From assembly GCA_013396635.1 (NCBI GenBank), contig WBMW01005650.1, positions 790,851 through 854,850 on the forward strand: a stretch of 64,000 nt of DNA. The letters run 5' to 3'. Numbering within the stretch: position 1 is the stretch's first letter; the number at the start of each line of letters is the position of its first letter. Source of the stretch: Penelope pileata (Eukaryota > Chordata > Aves > Galliformes > Cracidae). The translations under genes were made by a program, and so were the position numbers. Under the pieces are notes generated by a model, which did no database searches, was not told the origin of the DNA, and saw only the letters and a list, made by a program, of their open reading frames with translations. Positions 1 to 15,100 of this stretch are shown here, piece after piece.

Positions 1-3000
1 TCAAATCTGAAGTCTTTGAATTCAGTTTTGTGGAAAACAAAACAAAACAAAAAAAAAAAACCACACTCAGGTCCAAGCCCAGACCAGGGCAGGAGGACAC
101 AGAAGAATGTCACTGCAGTGATTTAGGCAGTTGCTATTCTCCATTCTCAGTCACTGAGCTGGTGTTTGGGAACATCTGCCTGCACCTCAGCTGTGCCTCA
201 CCGAGAATCTCAGCTCAGACTGCAGATCACAGCAGTGTTGTGTTCTGGTGCCAGGCTGAAGAGCCAGCACATGTCCTGCTATCCTGACTGCCAGGGGCTT
301 GATTTCTGGCAGCAACATCACCAGCAAAAAGTGCCACAAATGTTTGTTTAGTGAATGTGAGTCCGAGTCCTGAGAAAATATTTGTGTGAGCCTCAAGGAG
401 CAGTTTGAGAACTCCAGGGAATATGAAGTCTCCTCCTAAGGAGTTTGTAGAAGGTAATCTGGAAAAGTAAACTATGAAAGGCTACTCAAGAGTCTTCACC
501 TCTGTTAGAAAATGTGAACAGGTCTGCAAATAAGAAAAAAAGTCACTCCAATGAACTTTTTTAAAAATTAAGCTCTCTTTTCCAAAAAATTTGGTGTTGA
601 AACGTTCTAGACTTAACTGATCTGCAAGACCAGAAAGAATCAGAACAGCATAAACAGCAAGAGAACGCCATTCCTTTTTAAATACCTATGTAAACACCTA
701 TACAAAATGACAATTTATTTTCAAGACTGCATGAGACTGATGACTTCTTGCTTCTATTAATACACATAAAACCCTAAATCAGCTCTAATGGTTAAGAAAA
801 TTAAATCAAGAAATCATTTGTGTATTTGGAAGATTATTCTTGTCATATCTATCGCTTATGGCTACAAATTGACAAGAATACAATTCAGATTAAAAACCAA
901 TCAGAAGACAATAAAAGTTTTTGAGTAATACAATAATAGGATTTTTAGCTTTATCAAGCAATCCTGAGTTCCCCCTCTGGGAAATGAAGATTAAATGTTT
1001 CTTTGCAACGTATTTTGGCTTTTAGGACTTTGCAGACAGTAATTTTCAATGTGTTCAGTGTTTTCACTACAATTTGTAACATAAGAACAGCTATTTTGAC
1101 TTGAACTTCTTTTGAAAAAAGATCTAAAAGACATTGTGAATGCCTGTATTTCCATTCAGACTCTAAAACACAAACCAGACCAAACTTCCCACACCTAAAT
1201 TGAAAACTCATTTATTCCAAAACTCATAATTGAACACTGAGTTGTAAGCAAAGAAGTTAAAACTATCTGCAGTAAAAACCAAAAAAATGAGTGACTGGCA
1301 AAAAAAATAAATTTACGTGGTAAATCATGATGAGTTTGCATTGCATGAGTTTCTTCCATATGGAAGACAACTGGAGAAAAAAATGTGAGTTCACACTTGC
1401 TCCTACTGAGCATACAAGACAGAAGAATTTCAGCAATCCATCTTCAGGTTTTCAAAGTCCATCCTCTCTCAGTCTAACTATATTTTTATTTGTAGAACTT
1501 AAAAGACTAACGGGTACAGAAATGAAATGCCACACAGAACAACTACAACTGAAGAACCTCTTCCTATCCCAGCCTACTGAAAGCAGTTAAAAAAATGTAT
1601 GCAAAATTTTCATCTGAGCAATCCATGCACACTGGAGATGATGGTCTTGACTAATACACACTCCAAGAAGCAAGACAACAGCTCAGTAACCACAGCAGAG
1701 AGCTAGTTTTAATTTCTTAATCTATATCACAAGTTCTCAAGCTATAATGCCAAAAGTATGTTTTACTTCCTATGTACTATTTCTCTACTGTAATTGTTAG
1801 TTTTATGTACTGTATTGTTTGAGAGCTATGATAAGTGATTGGCAGAGCTGCATGAGGGTGCACAACAAAACATCCTGGTACTCCAAGTGACAGAGAATGA
1901 CAGGGCTTGGAGATCTCAAAAGGTCTCCAGTCCTCCCCTCTGAATCAAGCATAATCACTTTACATAAATCCCAACTGGTGTTTCTTTAACCTCCTCTTAA
2001 TTAGCAAGGACAACTCCACAAGCACCACAGGCAAGCTCACCGAGGTTCTTATTCCCATCTACAGCTCAAGTATCACTGAGAACAATTACTCCTTTTCAGA
2101 GCAGCCTTTGACACACCTCTTACATCCAGTCTCATCCCTCTGCTTCCATTCTTTCTCTTCTTGATGATGAACTGCTCCTCCCTCTCATTCTTTCCTTTCA
2201 CATCACAGCTTTGGACTGCTGATCACTGCAATTGTTCTCTGAGCATTCTTCAGCTGTGAAGAATACTACTGCTGAAGCGATTACCTAAAACCGAGTATAG
2301 TATTCCTGCAAAATTCTTCTAGACTTCTGTACAGCTGACTACATAGTGTTAAGCACATTGGAGGAGTTCCTGGCTACTGAAAGATTTCAGGTTATTAATC
2401 CAGACAATGACAACAAGCATCAGGTGTTTCAGTGAGGTTCTACATGAGCCTCTACCAGGCCTGCCATCAGAGTACTATTTTCATTTTTGACTTGTAAGTG
2501 AAGAATGTAAAACTACTCTTCAAGAACAGCAACACAGACAACCATCCAGGAGTACTGCTACAAGATTTTTCTTCCAAAGCTACAGAGTGCTTTCAAGCAA
2601 TGCTCTGAAGTGCTGCTCCTTAAATAAGAACATCTGGCAATCCCCAGGAATCAGTATGCTAAGACTAGCTAAAAGCCACTTTACTTATAATAGTACATAT
2701 TATTATCACAGTTTACCCTGTTAATTTAATATATACTCAAGTAAAATCTTCAACCAATTACTACACAACTCAGAAAACACACTGATTTACAAGCACAATT
2801 TTGTTTAAGAGTTTGTTTTCTTCCTTGAATGACTGTCGCTGTATGTGTTCAAACGTATTATGTTTTACCACTGCAGGGCACTGAAAAGGTTACTACCTTT
2901 TTATTAACATAAGGAACAGTGTTCAAGGAACTATTTGTAAACCAAGAGCTGAATAAAAACCCTTGACAAGTAGTTTAATATTTGACTGTAAAAAGGGGTC

Positions 3001-3012
3001 AACAGAACACAC
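1..3012 (-). other. USP10: USP10 intron 11, partial
   Basis: Begins with donor GTGTGT at 3012 and continues beyond the window. I searched for the next USP10 exon (protein [11 protein letters not shown]...) and did not see it. It contains an AAAAC/A-rich simple stretch at 31-60 and a possible old retroposon remnant at about 1895-2180. No other gene seen. Confidence 0.8.
1895..2180 (-). mobile_element. possible degenerate CR1-like remnant
   Basis: On the plus strand, phrases such as TTGGAGATCTCAAAAGGTCT and GGACAACTCCACAAGCACCA resemble the reverse complement of avian CR1 3' regions. That would put the element on the minus strand. The match is weak and recalled from memory, and the edges are approximate. 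Confidence 0.35.
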
Positions 3013-3178
3013 CTCTTGCTTGGTTTTTGTGGTATAACCCTGGACAGACTCTCTTGCCACCAAACTTTCCAATGCATCTTGAACTGTGCGTATCTTGTCA
3101 GACTGGATATCCAGTTGCAGGGTGAAGAAAGGTTGCAGTGTAGCAGACTCCTTAGAACTCTGCTGGTAAACAACAGAT
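3013..3178 (-). CDS. USP10: USP10 coding exon 11 (residues 602-657), last coding exon in window
   Basis: 166 nt, acceptor TTTTCTCCATAG, donor CAAGAG|GTGTGT. Encodes [18 protein letters not shown], then [18 protein letters not shown] and [19 protein letters not shown]; apparently identical to human as I recall it. Human continues with [20 protein letters not shown]; no such sequence occurs on the minus strand between 1 and 3012, so the next exon is off the window. Confidence 0.95.
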
Positions 3179-6100
3179 CTATGGAGAAAAAGAGAATTGA
3201 ATACAGAAGAAAACAAAGTAATTTTCAACAATACAGAATCCACAAGTAAGAACAGATCAAAGTCCACCTTGCTAACTCCATTTATAGTTAAACCTAAACA
3301 AAACATACAACTACTATGCATAAGCTTCAACAGCTTGAGTCTACTTTAATGCGAGTAAAACTCACTTTCATACCTGCTTAGAGCATACTGAATGAAATAA
3401 TATTTTGGTTTTTTATGCAAGAATTTAAAAAATTTTAGATTTAAAGAAAAGTGCTGAAATTTTTGATCATGCATTTAAAAATGTTCAATTCAGAACACCT
3501 TCCTCTGGAAAAAACAACAGACAGTAAAATCAGAGTCTGGAGGTATTCACACAAACCTAAAATGTGAATACATGAAAGCAAATGAACCTATCACAAATTA
3601 GAAACAAAAGATAAAGTATTAGGCACTAAAACATTTTATAATCAACTCTACTGAATTTCATCTTGAGCCTTCAGATAGATCTAACATTTTATTCTGAGCA
3701 GGAAAAAAAACATTTCTGTATTTCATAGCATAGCACAGTTAAGGATGATTTGTCAAAGTCTGAAAGAGCAGGAATAGTTTCCATGAAAAAGGCAGGTAAG
3801 ATACTGCAGGGATACACTAAGAGTTTTGTAAAAATTGTAAAAAGAAAGCTTTAAAATAAACTTCAAACTATACTTAATTGTATTCCTACCATGGCCCCTG
3901 TAATATGCTTCTATGCTGCTAACCATAAAAATATTTCTGTTTTATGAAACATACATACTTTTGGCAAGTGTGCTCAAAAATCAGCTCTAAGTATGGAGGC
4001 ATTGCTCTTTTAAATTCAAAACAATGATTCTCATCATTTTAAAATCATCTCCGATCACATCAAATTCTGAAATCACGCTTTTTATACAAATCTTCAGCAA
4101 TGCAAAGTACTGATCCTTAACTAATTTATGTTTTACAGTAGATAATTACAACCAAGTCCAGGTTCTGCAATTGCAATACAATTTTTTTTTTTTCAGTCAC
4201 TTCACTGTGACCGATTTCACAGTGATTTTAAGTTGTTTGGATAGATCTTGCCATAGGAAATATAAACTATCCTATGGCAAGAATCAGCATTTCCTTTTCC
4301 TTCCATCATTTTCCATGTCCAGACTTTGTCCATGTATTCCTCTGAACGTAAACTGGAGACTTTTGGAAAAATGGCAGTGGTAACAACCCACAGCACGAGA
4401 ATATGCTTCCTGGGTTGTATTTTTTTTTTTTTTTTTTGTAGGGCATTCAGTTGCAGCCTTTTAAGTAACCTGGCTTGGTGATGATTGTTCTGTGCAATGA
4501 GACTGTTTACTCTTTAGCCACATCACTGCACCAAGTGCACTCTTCCTGTTTTCCTGAAAACTACCAAACACAGCTCAATAATTTTTGAGAGCAGTATACT
4601 TACACTGAAAAGTCCTAGTTGTTAAAAACTGTGGTTTTATATAGCTAAAGAAATAATTTATTATATCCTTAAGCTCATTACAGTGCCCCACAAAGCTTGA
4701 AAGCAGTAAGGTAATTAACACAGCCATGTAGAAATTTCTCTGAAGCATGTATGAAATGCTAACATACAGGTCTGATTCTTCCACTGCAAACTCCTATCAA
4801 AAGAGCCCCTGTGATTCAGGCAAAGCCCTGAAGCAGTAACAGAAAGCCAATGCATCTTTATATTGGCAAATGTATATTCTTCAGAGGAAACACAGCATAC
4901 AGAAAACAGCAGCATCTTTATTTCAGTTGAACTCTTCCTCCTTGGCTATATTTAAGGACAAAACCTTCAAGGCATGGCAAGCGCGGTGTTTCAACAAACA
5001 AACCCTGCACTGTATAAGCCTTGCTGCTTTTGGATGCATTTCCCAACCCCTTTTTAAGCCAATCATTATTTAGTGCAATAATCAATAGAAAATTGCTAGC
5101 AAGTCCACACATTAAAGATTGAATTAATAATGCGTACGATATGCTGAAAAGAGAATATTCATGAAAAACATTTTTAAAAAATTTAACAGAAATGAAATTG
5201 GAAAATTTCTTCAAAAAGTTATACAGAAGTGGATTTGACAGCAAAACCTTTGCTGGACTTAGGTTTTCCATAGCTTAATTACTTTGTAGAAAAATAAGAA
5301 ATTTCTATTGGTCGAGGGAAAATGCATCATTTTCAAGAAATAAATGTCACGTACTCTAAGAACTCTACAGTAAGCAGCACTGTTCCAAAAATTTTGTACA
5401 AAAACCATCCCTGCTCACTGCTACTCTGCTTAAACCAAACAATACGTTATAGGTATTTTCTTTTGAAATAACAGTGCACTTGAAGGGAAGAGTTGGTGCC
5501 ACTTATGGAAACATTTAGCAGGCTTCTAACTGCTTTGTGAGTTAGCTTGCATAACATACTTGAAATTCACACAAGCTGAAAAATCAAAAGGGACTGTGCA
5601 CATGAAAAAAACAGATCCTGACAGAAATGTGCATCTACAGGCTTACACTTAAGCCTCACAGTGTTTTAAGAAAATGAATTCTTTAAGCATTGACACCCCT
5701 AATAGGCATTTAACTGTGAACTGAAGACCTAAGGAGTGCCTAAAGTCTCCGAGGCCAAAACGTGCCAATTCACACCATATTTTCCATTTCATGCTTTTTC
5801 CATTTGACTCCTTCCAATTTCCAATGCTTTCATTTGGTAGAATTCTACTGGCATTTTGATATTCAACCCTTCCTATCTCCACCTTCAGAGGAGGAGGCTT
5901 TCCAGCATCCCAACATGGGATATTGTTTCTGTGGTAAATTGTGTGACCTAGTTTGGAGGCTAAATAAAATGGGTGTGGTGACAGCAGACAACAGATGTCA
6001 GAATGGACCTTGTGCTTCTGCTGCTCAGTAAAAGTTTTTACCCTTTTCAGTACTACCTCTACTTTATTTAATTTTCTCCAGATTTCTACAGAAGACAGCA

Positions 6101-9100
6101 TTCTCTAAATATTCTTAATTTAATATACAAACAGAATCATGAAGAGATCTAGATTTCGATCACGATAAAAACACTCCGGGTATTAACAATACCTTGGGTA
6201 CATGAAGATACCATCAATGTGGAATTTCAATACGTAAAAACGTTTGTCTGCCAATTTTTACGGAAAATATCGTTTTATTTGCCAGCTGTCTGACTCGAAT
6301 CCCCAAGGAATAATTTCAGTGCATTTCATAGGCAGAAGGTACTAGCCCGCATTATTCACACCTCTAGACTGAATATGTGGCAACACATGGAGTCAAACAC
6401 CAGCAATTAAGTGTCTGTCTCCAATTTAAAAATAATTCTTCAAGTCTAGCATTTTTGTTTTGGAATGTGTTTTTAGTTAAGTGTTTACCTTGTTTTCATT
6501 TTAAATTATACATTTCTCCAAACAAGTCATAAGGAATATTTTCTAAAAAAATACTCTTTCAATATCTACTTTCTGTCTTCCTCTGGAATCAGACCTGAAC
6601 TTAAGTAATGTCCCACATTCTCTTCATTCCTGTAACATCTTGTAGTGATTTACATTTTTCCAAACTTCTTTCGTCTTTAACATTTTATTTATTAACTATT
6701 ATACATAACTTACGTGCTTCTGGGAAGCATGCGTGCTTAAATAACCAGAAGTTAACATTTTTTTTATTATTTCAATTCCACTGACTGGGGTTTAACTCAG
6801 CAAATCTCACAATCTCCTTAGTGAAGTCACAAAAATTAGATAGCTATCAAGTTTTTTGAAACTCTTAAATATGTGCTTAGTATATTCATATGTCAGACTC
6901 CTCCTCTATAAACAATTCAGGAGTTTTGCTTACTAAACAGCTTGTTCTTTTAAGACAATTAAGATTCTCACTCTGTAACAATTCACAGAATCTTTTGGAT
7001 TATTTTTTTGCTTATTCTAGTCCATCTTCTGAATTCTCTTTATAACAAATGCTTCATGGTAGAATGTTCATCTCTCCAAGCCTGAACAAACTGTTTAAGT
7101 TTCTTCTACCCAACTATTGAGAGAAACACAGCAAGAAAAACAGAAGAAGTTATGTGTGAAGGCAAAGCAAGCTACAGTCTCAATAACTTTCATTAAGAAG
7201 AACTATACCTTATGTGACCACCAAAAATATCAGTTATTGGCGTCTGAACAAAGTCAGCCTGTCGAGTCACTGATGACTTGTTGCGAGGTCCCACTTGCTC
7301 CCATTCATCCTCACTGCCTTCTCCTTGCTCATCTTGCTCCTCTTCTTCATGAACAGCCTGAACCTCAGGGCCATTGGAAACTGAGACTTCTTAAAGTGAA
7401 GAAAAACATTGCTTTTGGTTTTTCTTTTTTTTTTCCACAAATAAAACACGCAAATAGATAAACAACTTAGATGGGAAAAAAATTCAATATTTTCAGAAGA
7501 TTAAATGTTTTCAGAAATTACCCTCATCTTACAGGCCATACATTTGAAAAAGTCAATGAGAATGAGTATATTCCTGACTCCCTCACAGTTGGACACATCC
7601 ATGTATGAACAGAATGCAGCTCACTGATGACTGTACGTAAATAGATGTAGTTTTCTAATAAAGCTTCATATATATTTTTAGTTAAAAATTTCTGGAGTAG
7701 AAAAATAGAAAGTCAAGTGTTATTCTGGAAGCATAATTATGCCATTATTAAATACAACTCCTTTTCTGCACAGATGTTTTACAGGGAACCCAACGCTTAG
7801 CAAATATTTTCTTTGCAAGTGCCAAAGTCAGGAGGCTAAAGAAGGTTTAGCACACAGCTAAAGAACAAAATATAGAATTATAGTTTTATATCATTAAAAA
7901 AAAAATCTACACTGCAAAATGGTAACTGGTGACACAAACTCTATACTCAGATAAGACTAACAGCATTTTGTTTCATTTTCAACTGGGTATCCAAACAAAG
8001 CCACTGTAAAATAAAATGGCATTTCAGACTATGTACAAAACCTAACACTTATTTCAAAGAAAACTTTTCTCCATCTTTATTAGTAAGACTTTCAAAATCA
8101 TTTAATACATTGTTTTAAATTAGATATAAATTAGCCATTAGTCTAAAAGTCTCTACTTCCAAAAAGAGCTTTTCATCAGTGACAAAATAAACTTATATTT
8201 TCAATCTACCACGGAGAGAGCCAAATCCCCAGCAGACAATTAACACTGCAGATATTGTGAATGGCAGAGAAACATTTATAAGAGAAGGACAGCCATCTGA
8301 GTTAGTCTCAAATAAAGTTCAGCTGAGCTCAGTAAAAATTTGTTCTTTGGGAGGGCTGGGTACACATTGTAGTATTAGATGTCATTGAGAGTATTTATAG
8401 AATCATAAGGCTTTTACAAATACATTGTAACACTTCAGGTTACTTGCAAACTTGGGCAGAATGGACACATTCCATCTGTTGGCCAGACTTTAACAAAAGA
8501 TTTTTTTTTTTTAAATTTAAGATATGAATCCCTGGAAGTGTGACATTCTATTCCTATCTCAACATCTACTGTAAAAATTTATCTGTATTGCAGAAATAAA
8601 ACAAAAACGGGGAAACATCTTTATAGACAACCATTTGAACAAAGGTTGCTACAAAGAAAACTAACTTTCATTATGTGGCGAGAGAAGTTTCTTCAGGGTC
8701 AGCATTTCTTCATGTAGTCCATTGAGAATAAATCCCAAGTATTCTTCAGCATCCTCTTGTCTGCCCTGAATAAAATGTTTCTTCAATAATTATATGGTAT
8801 TTTCATGTTTTCAAATTAACAGTAGACATACAACATTCAACTTCTGGCTTTTCTATTAATTTTTCAAATTTACCAACTACTCAGTCTAAAGTCAAAGAAA
8901 ATTTAAAGTTTTGCTATAATAACCACTCATTTCTATTTCAAAAAGAATCAACACATGAATTAGTAAGCTACCATAACAGCAAATACACGTGTAAGCTTCA
9001 CCAAGATACAAGCATTTTTTCCTTCCATACATATTCAATTTAGCATACAAGTTTATACTTTTGCAATTTCCTTAGAAATTAACACCAGAAGTTCAAATCA

Positions 9101-12100
9101 AACGACGGTTTGAACCATCATCTGTTCTTCAAATTGGAACTAAACCTGAAGCTGTGTAAGTCTTATCATGTCTTCAATTGATCATCCCATGCTGAATCCC
9201 AAGCAGAAATGAACAATTGCTCATTTCTAAAATATAAACCAATGCATCTTCTCTATAAAGAGAACTTGTTCTGTTCCATTTTTCTCATGATTCTGATATA
9301 CTAAACTGTCAAACTTATATGAGAAACATCTTCCTACAACTTAAGTCCCACAGTATAATGATAACCAATTAACTGATTTAGAGATACTTAGGCATAGAAA
9401 CCGATGCATGGCTTTTACGTTGTTTTAATGATAGCGACTGACTTATGATGCAACTACAGAAGTCAAAGATTTTTAAGTCACACCTTTTCTGACAGACTTG
9501 ACTTGATAACTGTCAAAAGTCTATAAATGTAAGTGGGTTCAAAGGCAGCTCCCGGTCGGATGTCCCTCACAATTTTATCACCTAAAGCTGCAAGACAAAG
9601 AGAAGGACACGTGAGTAACAGCATACAGAAGATTTTCTACATTATGCTGTAACATTCATTTCACATATCCCTAGATTTTGGAATCCAAAGTTATATTTTA
9701 TTAATAGTTTTATTGCTGTTTCAGCCAAGGAACTCAAGTTCAGGATCCTTATAACACAATTCCTATCCACAACCCTTTTGAACATAATTCTACACTGACT
9801 TACACATGGTCTGGAAAATTCAGTACTTTTTTTTTGTTTATATTTTTATTAGATATTTATATAAAGTCTTATATTCTTATATAAGATTAACAAGAACATC
9901 TATAAGCATCACACACAAAAAGAACAATTCTCTGTATTTTTTGTTTTAAAGAAGTATTTGCAATTCTAATGGGTCACTTTTCCTTCCTGCAGAAAAACAA
10001 AACAAAACAAACAACCAAGAAACAGCCTGACATAAAGTTCAACCTAATGGCAATACAAGGCATCAGAAAATACACTCAAAAAACTTCAACACAATTAAAA
10101 TGACCTAACAGTAAAGTAAGTTGCATAAGACAGTAAGATTTGTTTTAAGGAAACAAAACTTAAAAACAGCAAACCACAGAAATGTCTGAACTGTTTGGAA
10201 ATCACTGGGACAACCAAGTCCTCATGATATTTTCTTATAATGTTACATAAACACATTCCTGAAACTGATTTTTATTTCTATAAGTTTGTAATACAACAGA
10301 TTTGGCTTAGAGACAGAGTAATGAAACCTAAAAGAATTTACTTATATTGAAAAATATTCCATTCCTCACTACTTAACTGTCCTTGATCTTAAAACACATT
10401 AACAAGAATGACATACTTCCAAAGATTTCACAATGCAACAGTGCATAGCATGGGGAGGGATTAAAAGCCACTGTCTGCAAGCAATCTCTAACTGTTGAAG
10501 AGATTTACTATGACTTTTTTTGTTCTGAAGTAATGTGTGTGTTGAGTATTTAAGGAAGAAATTAGAATTGAGCAAGTTGTTAAATCAAACAGCTGGAAAT
10601 ATATAAGGAAGGAAATAGAATAAACACAGAGAATACTCCTCCGAACAAAATTGTTTGGTATTTTCTCAGAAGACATCTTAACAATTAAAAGAACCTTTAA
10701 AAAACCCTATTCTTATTGTGCTTGCACATTTGGTCTACCAAACAGAAGTATATAAGTCCCAGCATGTGTAACTTCTTGATACAAAACACCAATAAAGAAA
10801 AGCAGGACAATGACAGAAAAGTAACTGCAAACTCCTAAAAGATATCAAGAAACCTTAAAAGTCTGAAGACCCAGGGAAGGTATCAAGCACCAATACTTAA
10901 AGGTCTCAAGTACACCAGACAATGTAGATCCTTACCCCAAAGGTTTCTTCTTATGTTTTTAAGACTTTTTCCCCCTACTCCCACTCACCTTGTTTTGCTT
11001 TAGGAGGTACAGGCATATTAGTGAACTCATTCATTAAACGAACACTGAAACAGAATGGAAGGAACAACTACACATGAGCAGCAAGTTAAGACTTAAAAAG
11101 ATAAATAATAAAACCACATCATTTTTATGATTGACAGCCAAAATGCTAGCTACCAATACAGAAGTCTGACCAAAATTCAGACATAAAAATTGACCAGACC
11201 ATTGCTAACATGCCCAGGTGTGAGGTTAGTGCTCGCAGCTCACTTCTGCATACAGAACAGTAACAAAAAATCACACTAAGGCAATAGGAAGCATCTGCCT
11301 TTACAACCCAAGTGTAAAATACTAAGTTCATTATGAAAGCCAAATGTCATCAAAGAAAAAAGGCACAAGAGTCTTCTGAACACACACTAGCTTTCATCAA
11401 CTGCAGTAAATAATCATTTCTTGTATACTTCTTAATGAGCTTAATCAGATCACAGATTTTTTTTTTTTTTTTTTAAATTAAATGAGGTACTTACAAACTG
11501 TCTATCATTGGTGTTGAGGTACACGGCCGCTGTGACTTGGAATACATTGGAATGGACTTCATTAAATGATACATTGGAGGGCAAGCAACCAAGGCTTGCA
11601 GGGTCTTTGCAGTGGCATTAAGGAAATGTTCAGAAGGTAATCTGCATATTAACCAAATATTCAATCATATTAAAAATTAGATGCAAAACAAACTTAATTC
11701 AATAAAGTCAGCTGACAGATTGGTGGTGATTTGCTCCCAGAACTAAAACAGAAACAGTGATGAGAAACATTCTTCAGCGTAAGGACAGGTACAGAGCAAC
11801 CAGTAGAATGAGCATCCCTTGGGAGAAAGTATTGAAAACCCATCAAAACTGCTACTACATGGGGGAAAAAACAAACAAAACAGTGAACAGAGGGAACTTA
11901 TCAAAAGACTGGAGGGGCAAGGAAATATAATAGGCAGCAATCTCAACAGCTAGAGATATACACATGATCCTTAAGGGTATGCAAACATTCAGTAACAAAC
12001 TCTCGTGGAAGATAATGAACTGTGAAAATTTACCAAGATGATATACCAATAACTTGCAGATTGCGATGGAATTATACAATGATGGTATTAAACCAACAAA

Positions 12101-15100
12101 ACCAAATCAATTTACCAAACTGCCAACACAAATGAGGAAGAATACTTTAAGTAGAAAAGAACCATTTAAGTCAATGCACAAAGAGCCATGAGTGAACGTA
12201 ACTAGATTGTAATTAGAATTCACAAGGAGGCTTCTAGTCAGGAGACAACTACAGTTCTGCAATGTTTTCACAGAGGTAAGAGAATGTCGACAGGGTTGAG
12301 CAACCAGCTGCAGGGATCCTGGACACTGGGTTCAAGGATCCAAAGCGTCCCTGGATTTCTACACGGTAACATTAAACATCTGAACAACAGCAGTATGATA
12401 TGGGAAGACAGACACTTCTCTAAAGAACTTTGAAAGATTTAAAAAGATTAAACCAGGAAAACTCCGGGAGACATAAAGCATGCATTTTAATGTATCAGTT
12501 TTCCCCAAGGTAAGGATACAGCATTGATGTAGCACCAGTTTCCTTTGTTGATCAGCCCTCGTGGTTGCAAAGACACTGGTTTATGTACTAGTTTTACATT
12601 TTCCAGTAATTCTGTAGAATAAGAAACAGTAAATTCAGCATCAAGAACATGCACATGCTAGCCAACAAAACAAGTATTTGCTGACGCATTACAAAATAAT
12701 GCAAATCAGTTAACAGGATTCCCAGAAACTTCAGCAAATAATTCTAACTCCACTTAAACGCTCAGGATTTCAAATCAGACATTGCTTCTGCAAAAGACAT
12801 CCTGAAATTTGGGTCAGGAAGATGCTGGTATAAAAAATAATCAGCCTTTTCAAAACGGAGAACTATTTTTTCCATCTTTCTTGTACTGAAGATTCTTTTA
12901 TTTAGGTATATCTATATGCATAGATAAATTCCCATTAGCTGTAATGCCTTGCTACCAATTTCATGGACCATTTGCCTAATTCCTCTTCTGCTTTGAGGAG
13001 AAGCGAAGCTGATATAGCAGCCTTAGTTGACAAATTTCAACACTATCTTACAGGAAAAACATCTTAGTGCAACCAGGATAGACAGATACTGGCACAGCCC
13101 TCCAAACACTATGCTTTATTTACTGCTTGAAGACTTCTAAAACCTACAGTACTGCTGACCTGCACAACATCATTCTGTTTTCACACTTTTGAATATAACA
13201 GCAATGGCACAAGCTTAAAAATGAGAAACCATAGCACATAAATTTAAGTCTGTCACCGTTATGAAATGGAGAGCAAGCAGGGAGCTTTTCCTAGAAGTCT
13301 GACCTGTTATTTAGGTACCTAAATAAAACCTGTTCAAGGAAAATATTGGATCTGGCACATTTTAAATTTGTGAAATAAGGACAAGAAGCATACAAGACTG
13401 TACAAAAAAGTGCAAATAAACATTGCAATTGCCTACCAAGAGAGTTATTTGGTTTTATAACAGGCATGAGGGCCTCTAAAGTGACACAGAGCATCAGCTG
13501 CAGAGCTGGGGCTGTTCACTAAAGGCACAAAGCAGTGACAGGGGAGCAGGTAGCAGAATCACAAACAAAATTCATGTCTTTCTACTTCCACTTTCTCTGT
13601 AAGACCATGTTCCTGCTGACAGCGCCAGTTCTAACCAAAAACAGAAGACAGAAATACCAGTCCTCTGTTACATAACCTGGCACCTGAAAAGGCTGAAAGC
13701 AAAAAGATACAAAGGGGAAGATCAGCCTCTGACACAGCTGTAGATGAAAGTTCCTCCAGGACTGTTGGAATATATTTGTCATTAAATTATTAATGCTCAA
13801 GTACTTCAGAACACATTATTAATGCGGACAAGTTTTAAATGTGGTGTCCACACATCCAATCTTCCTCTTATAACATATAATATAACTAATCACCGTGGAA
13901 AACTAGGACAAAACTAACGAAAAAGGCTCTTGTTTTTAATGTCAATCAACACCTTTTTAGCTTTACTGTCTCTTTCCTTCATGTCGTATTCTATTGAATA
14001 AAAATATTATTAGGACCTTTAGCATCCTCTTGTGGTCATAAAACTGCTTTGTAAACAATGTCCACAGCAACAGCAGTGAGTTTTGTTTCTTTGAACAAAC
14101 ATTTCTTTACAGTAATTACATTCCACACCACATCTAACACACACACAGTAAAACAACTTTTACAAGAATATCAGAAGAAAGCAAAATACAATCAAGAAAA
14201 GAGTTTCTTAAAATTTCAGAATTTCTCAAACACACATCAGTAACCAGAAGGAATTCACATTCCCTTTTTTTTGTTACTTACCTATGAAACATGGCTTTGG
14301 GTTGAAAACGTACTTAGAACAATGTTTTCACGTTCAGAAGCTGATGTAAATGTGTACATTTTGCTACATTCATTCAACAGGTGACAATACCCATCAAGTT
14401 TTAATAAGCAGTAATTGCTTAATCAATGCAAGTCTAAAGTTTAATGAAAGAGAAACCATGTGGATAAGCTCTCCATGTCAGAAAAAAAGATACAAGTCAG
14501 CAATTTCACACTTGGCTTAAGACCATTATCTGGCAAATACTACGTATATCACTCAGATTTTTCTTCTAATGTAGACAATGAACAGAAGCATCTGGATAAC
14601 CCTAAGCAAAGCCGGGTGCTCTGAAAGGACATAGTTTAATCATATCATAGGTTACACTCCCAAAGTTAAAAAAAACCCAAACTTTACTCCTCCATTCTGT
14701 AATTACTTGCTCTAGCACTCAATTAGCTTTATCAGTAAAATGTATTTTTCTACTCTGTAGCATTGAACCATTTTTGTTACAAATGAAGGAATTCTTCTCT
14801 TCGCTAGTCTGGGGAAAGCAATGAATCACTGCATCTTCATGAATTTGTCTATGTATTTGCCAATACAGCCATAGTAACTTCTACAGTCTCTTCTGAGACA
14901 AATAAATCCAGATTTTCCATTCTTGTTGAAAGTGTTTGCAAATGTTACTTTCCTCTGCTGCACTGTTACATCTCCCTGCAGAACTAAAGCCCGAGGATGG
15001 GCTAACACCTTCATCAGGTCCTCAACAGCAACAACACAGTTCTAAGAGTTATCTTCCATCTTTACCATATCAACTGCTATTAACACAAACTGGAAATAAA

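Noticed and set aside
1..3012. Expected USP10 exon with [11 protein letters not shown] and the catalytic His/Asp exons
   Set aside because: Read on the minus strand and not found; they must lie below position 1, so the gene is partial here rather than broken.
5649..6101. 150-codon minus-strand open frame in USP10 intron 10
   Set aside because: No similarity recognised, no matching splice sites, not part of known USP10 protein.
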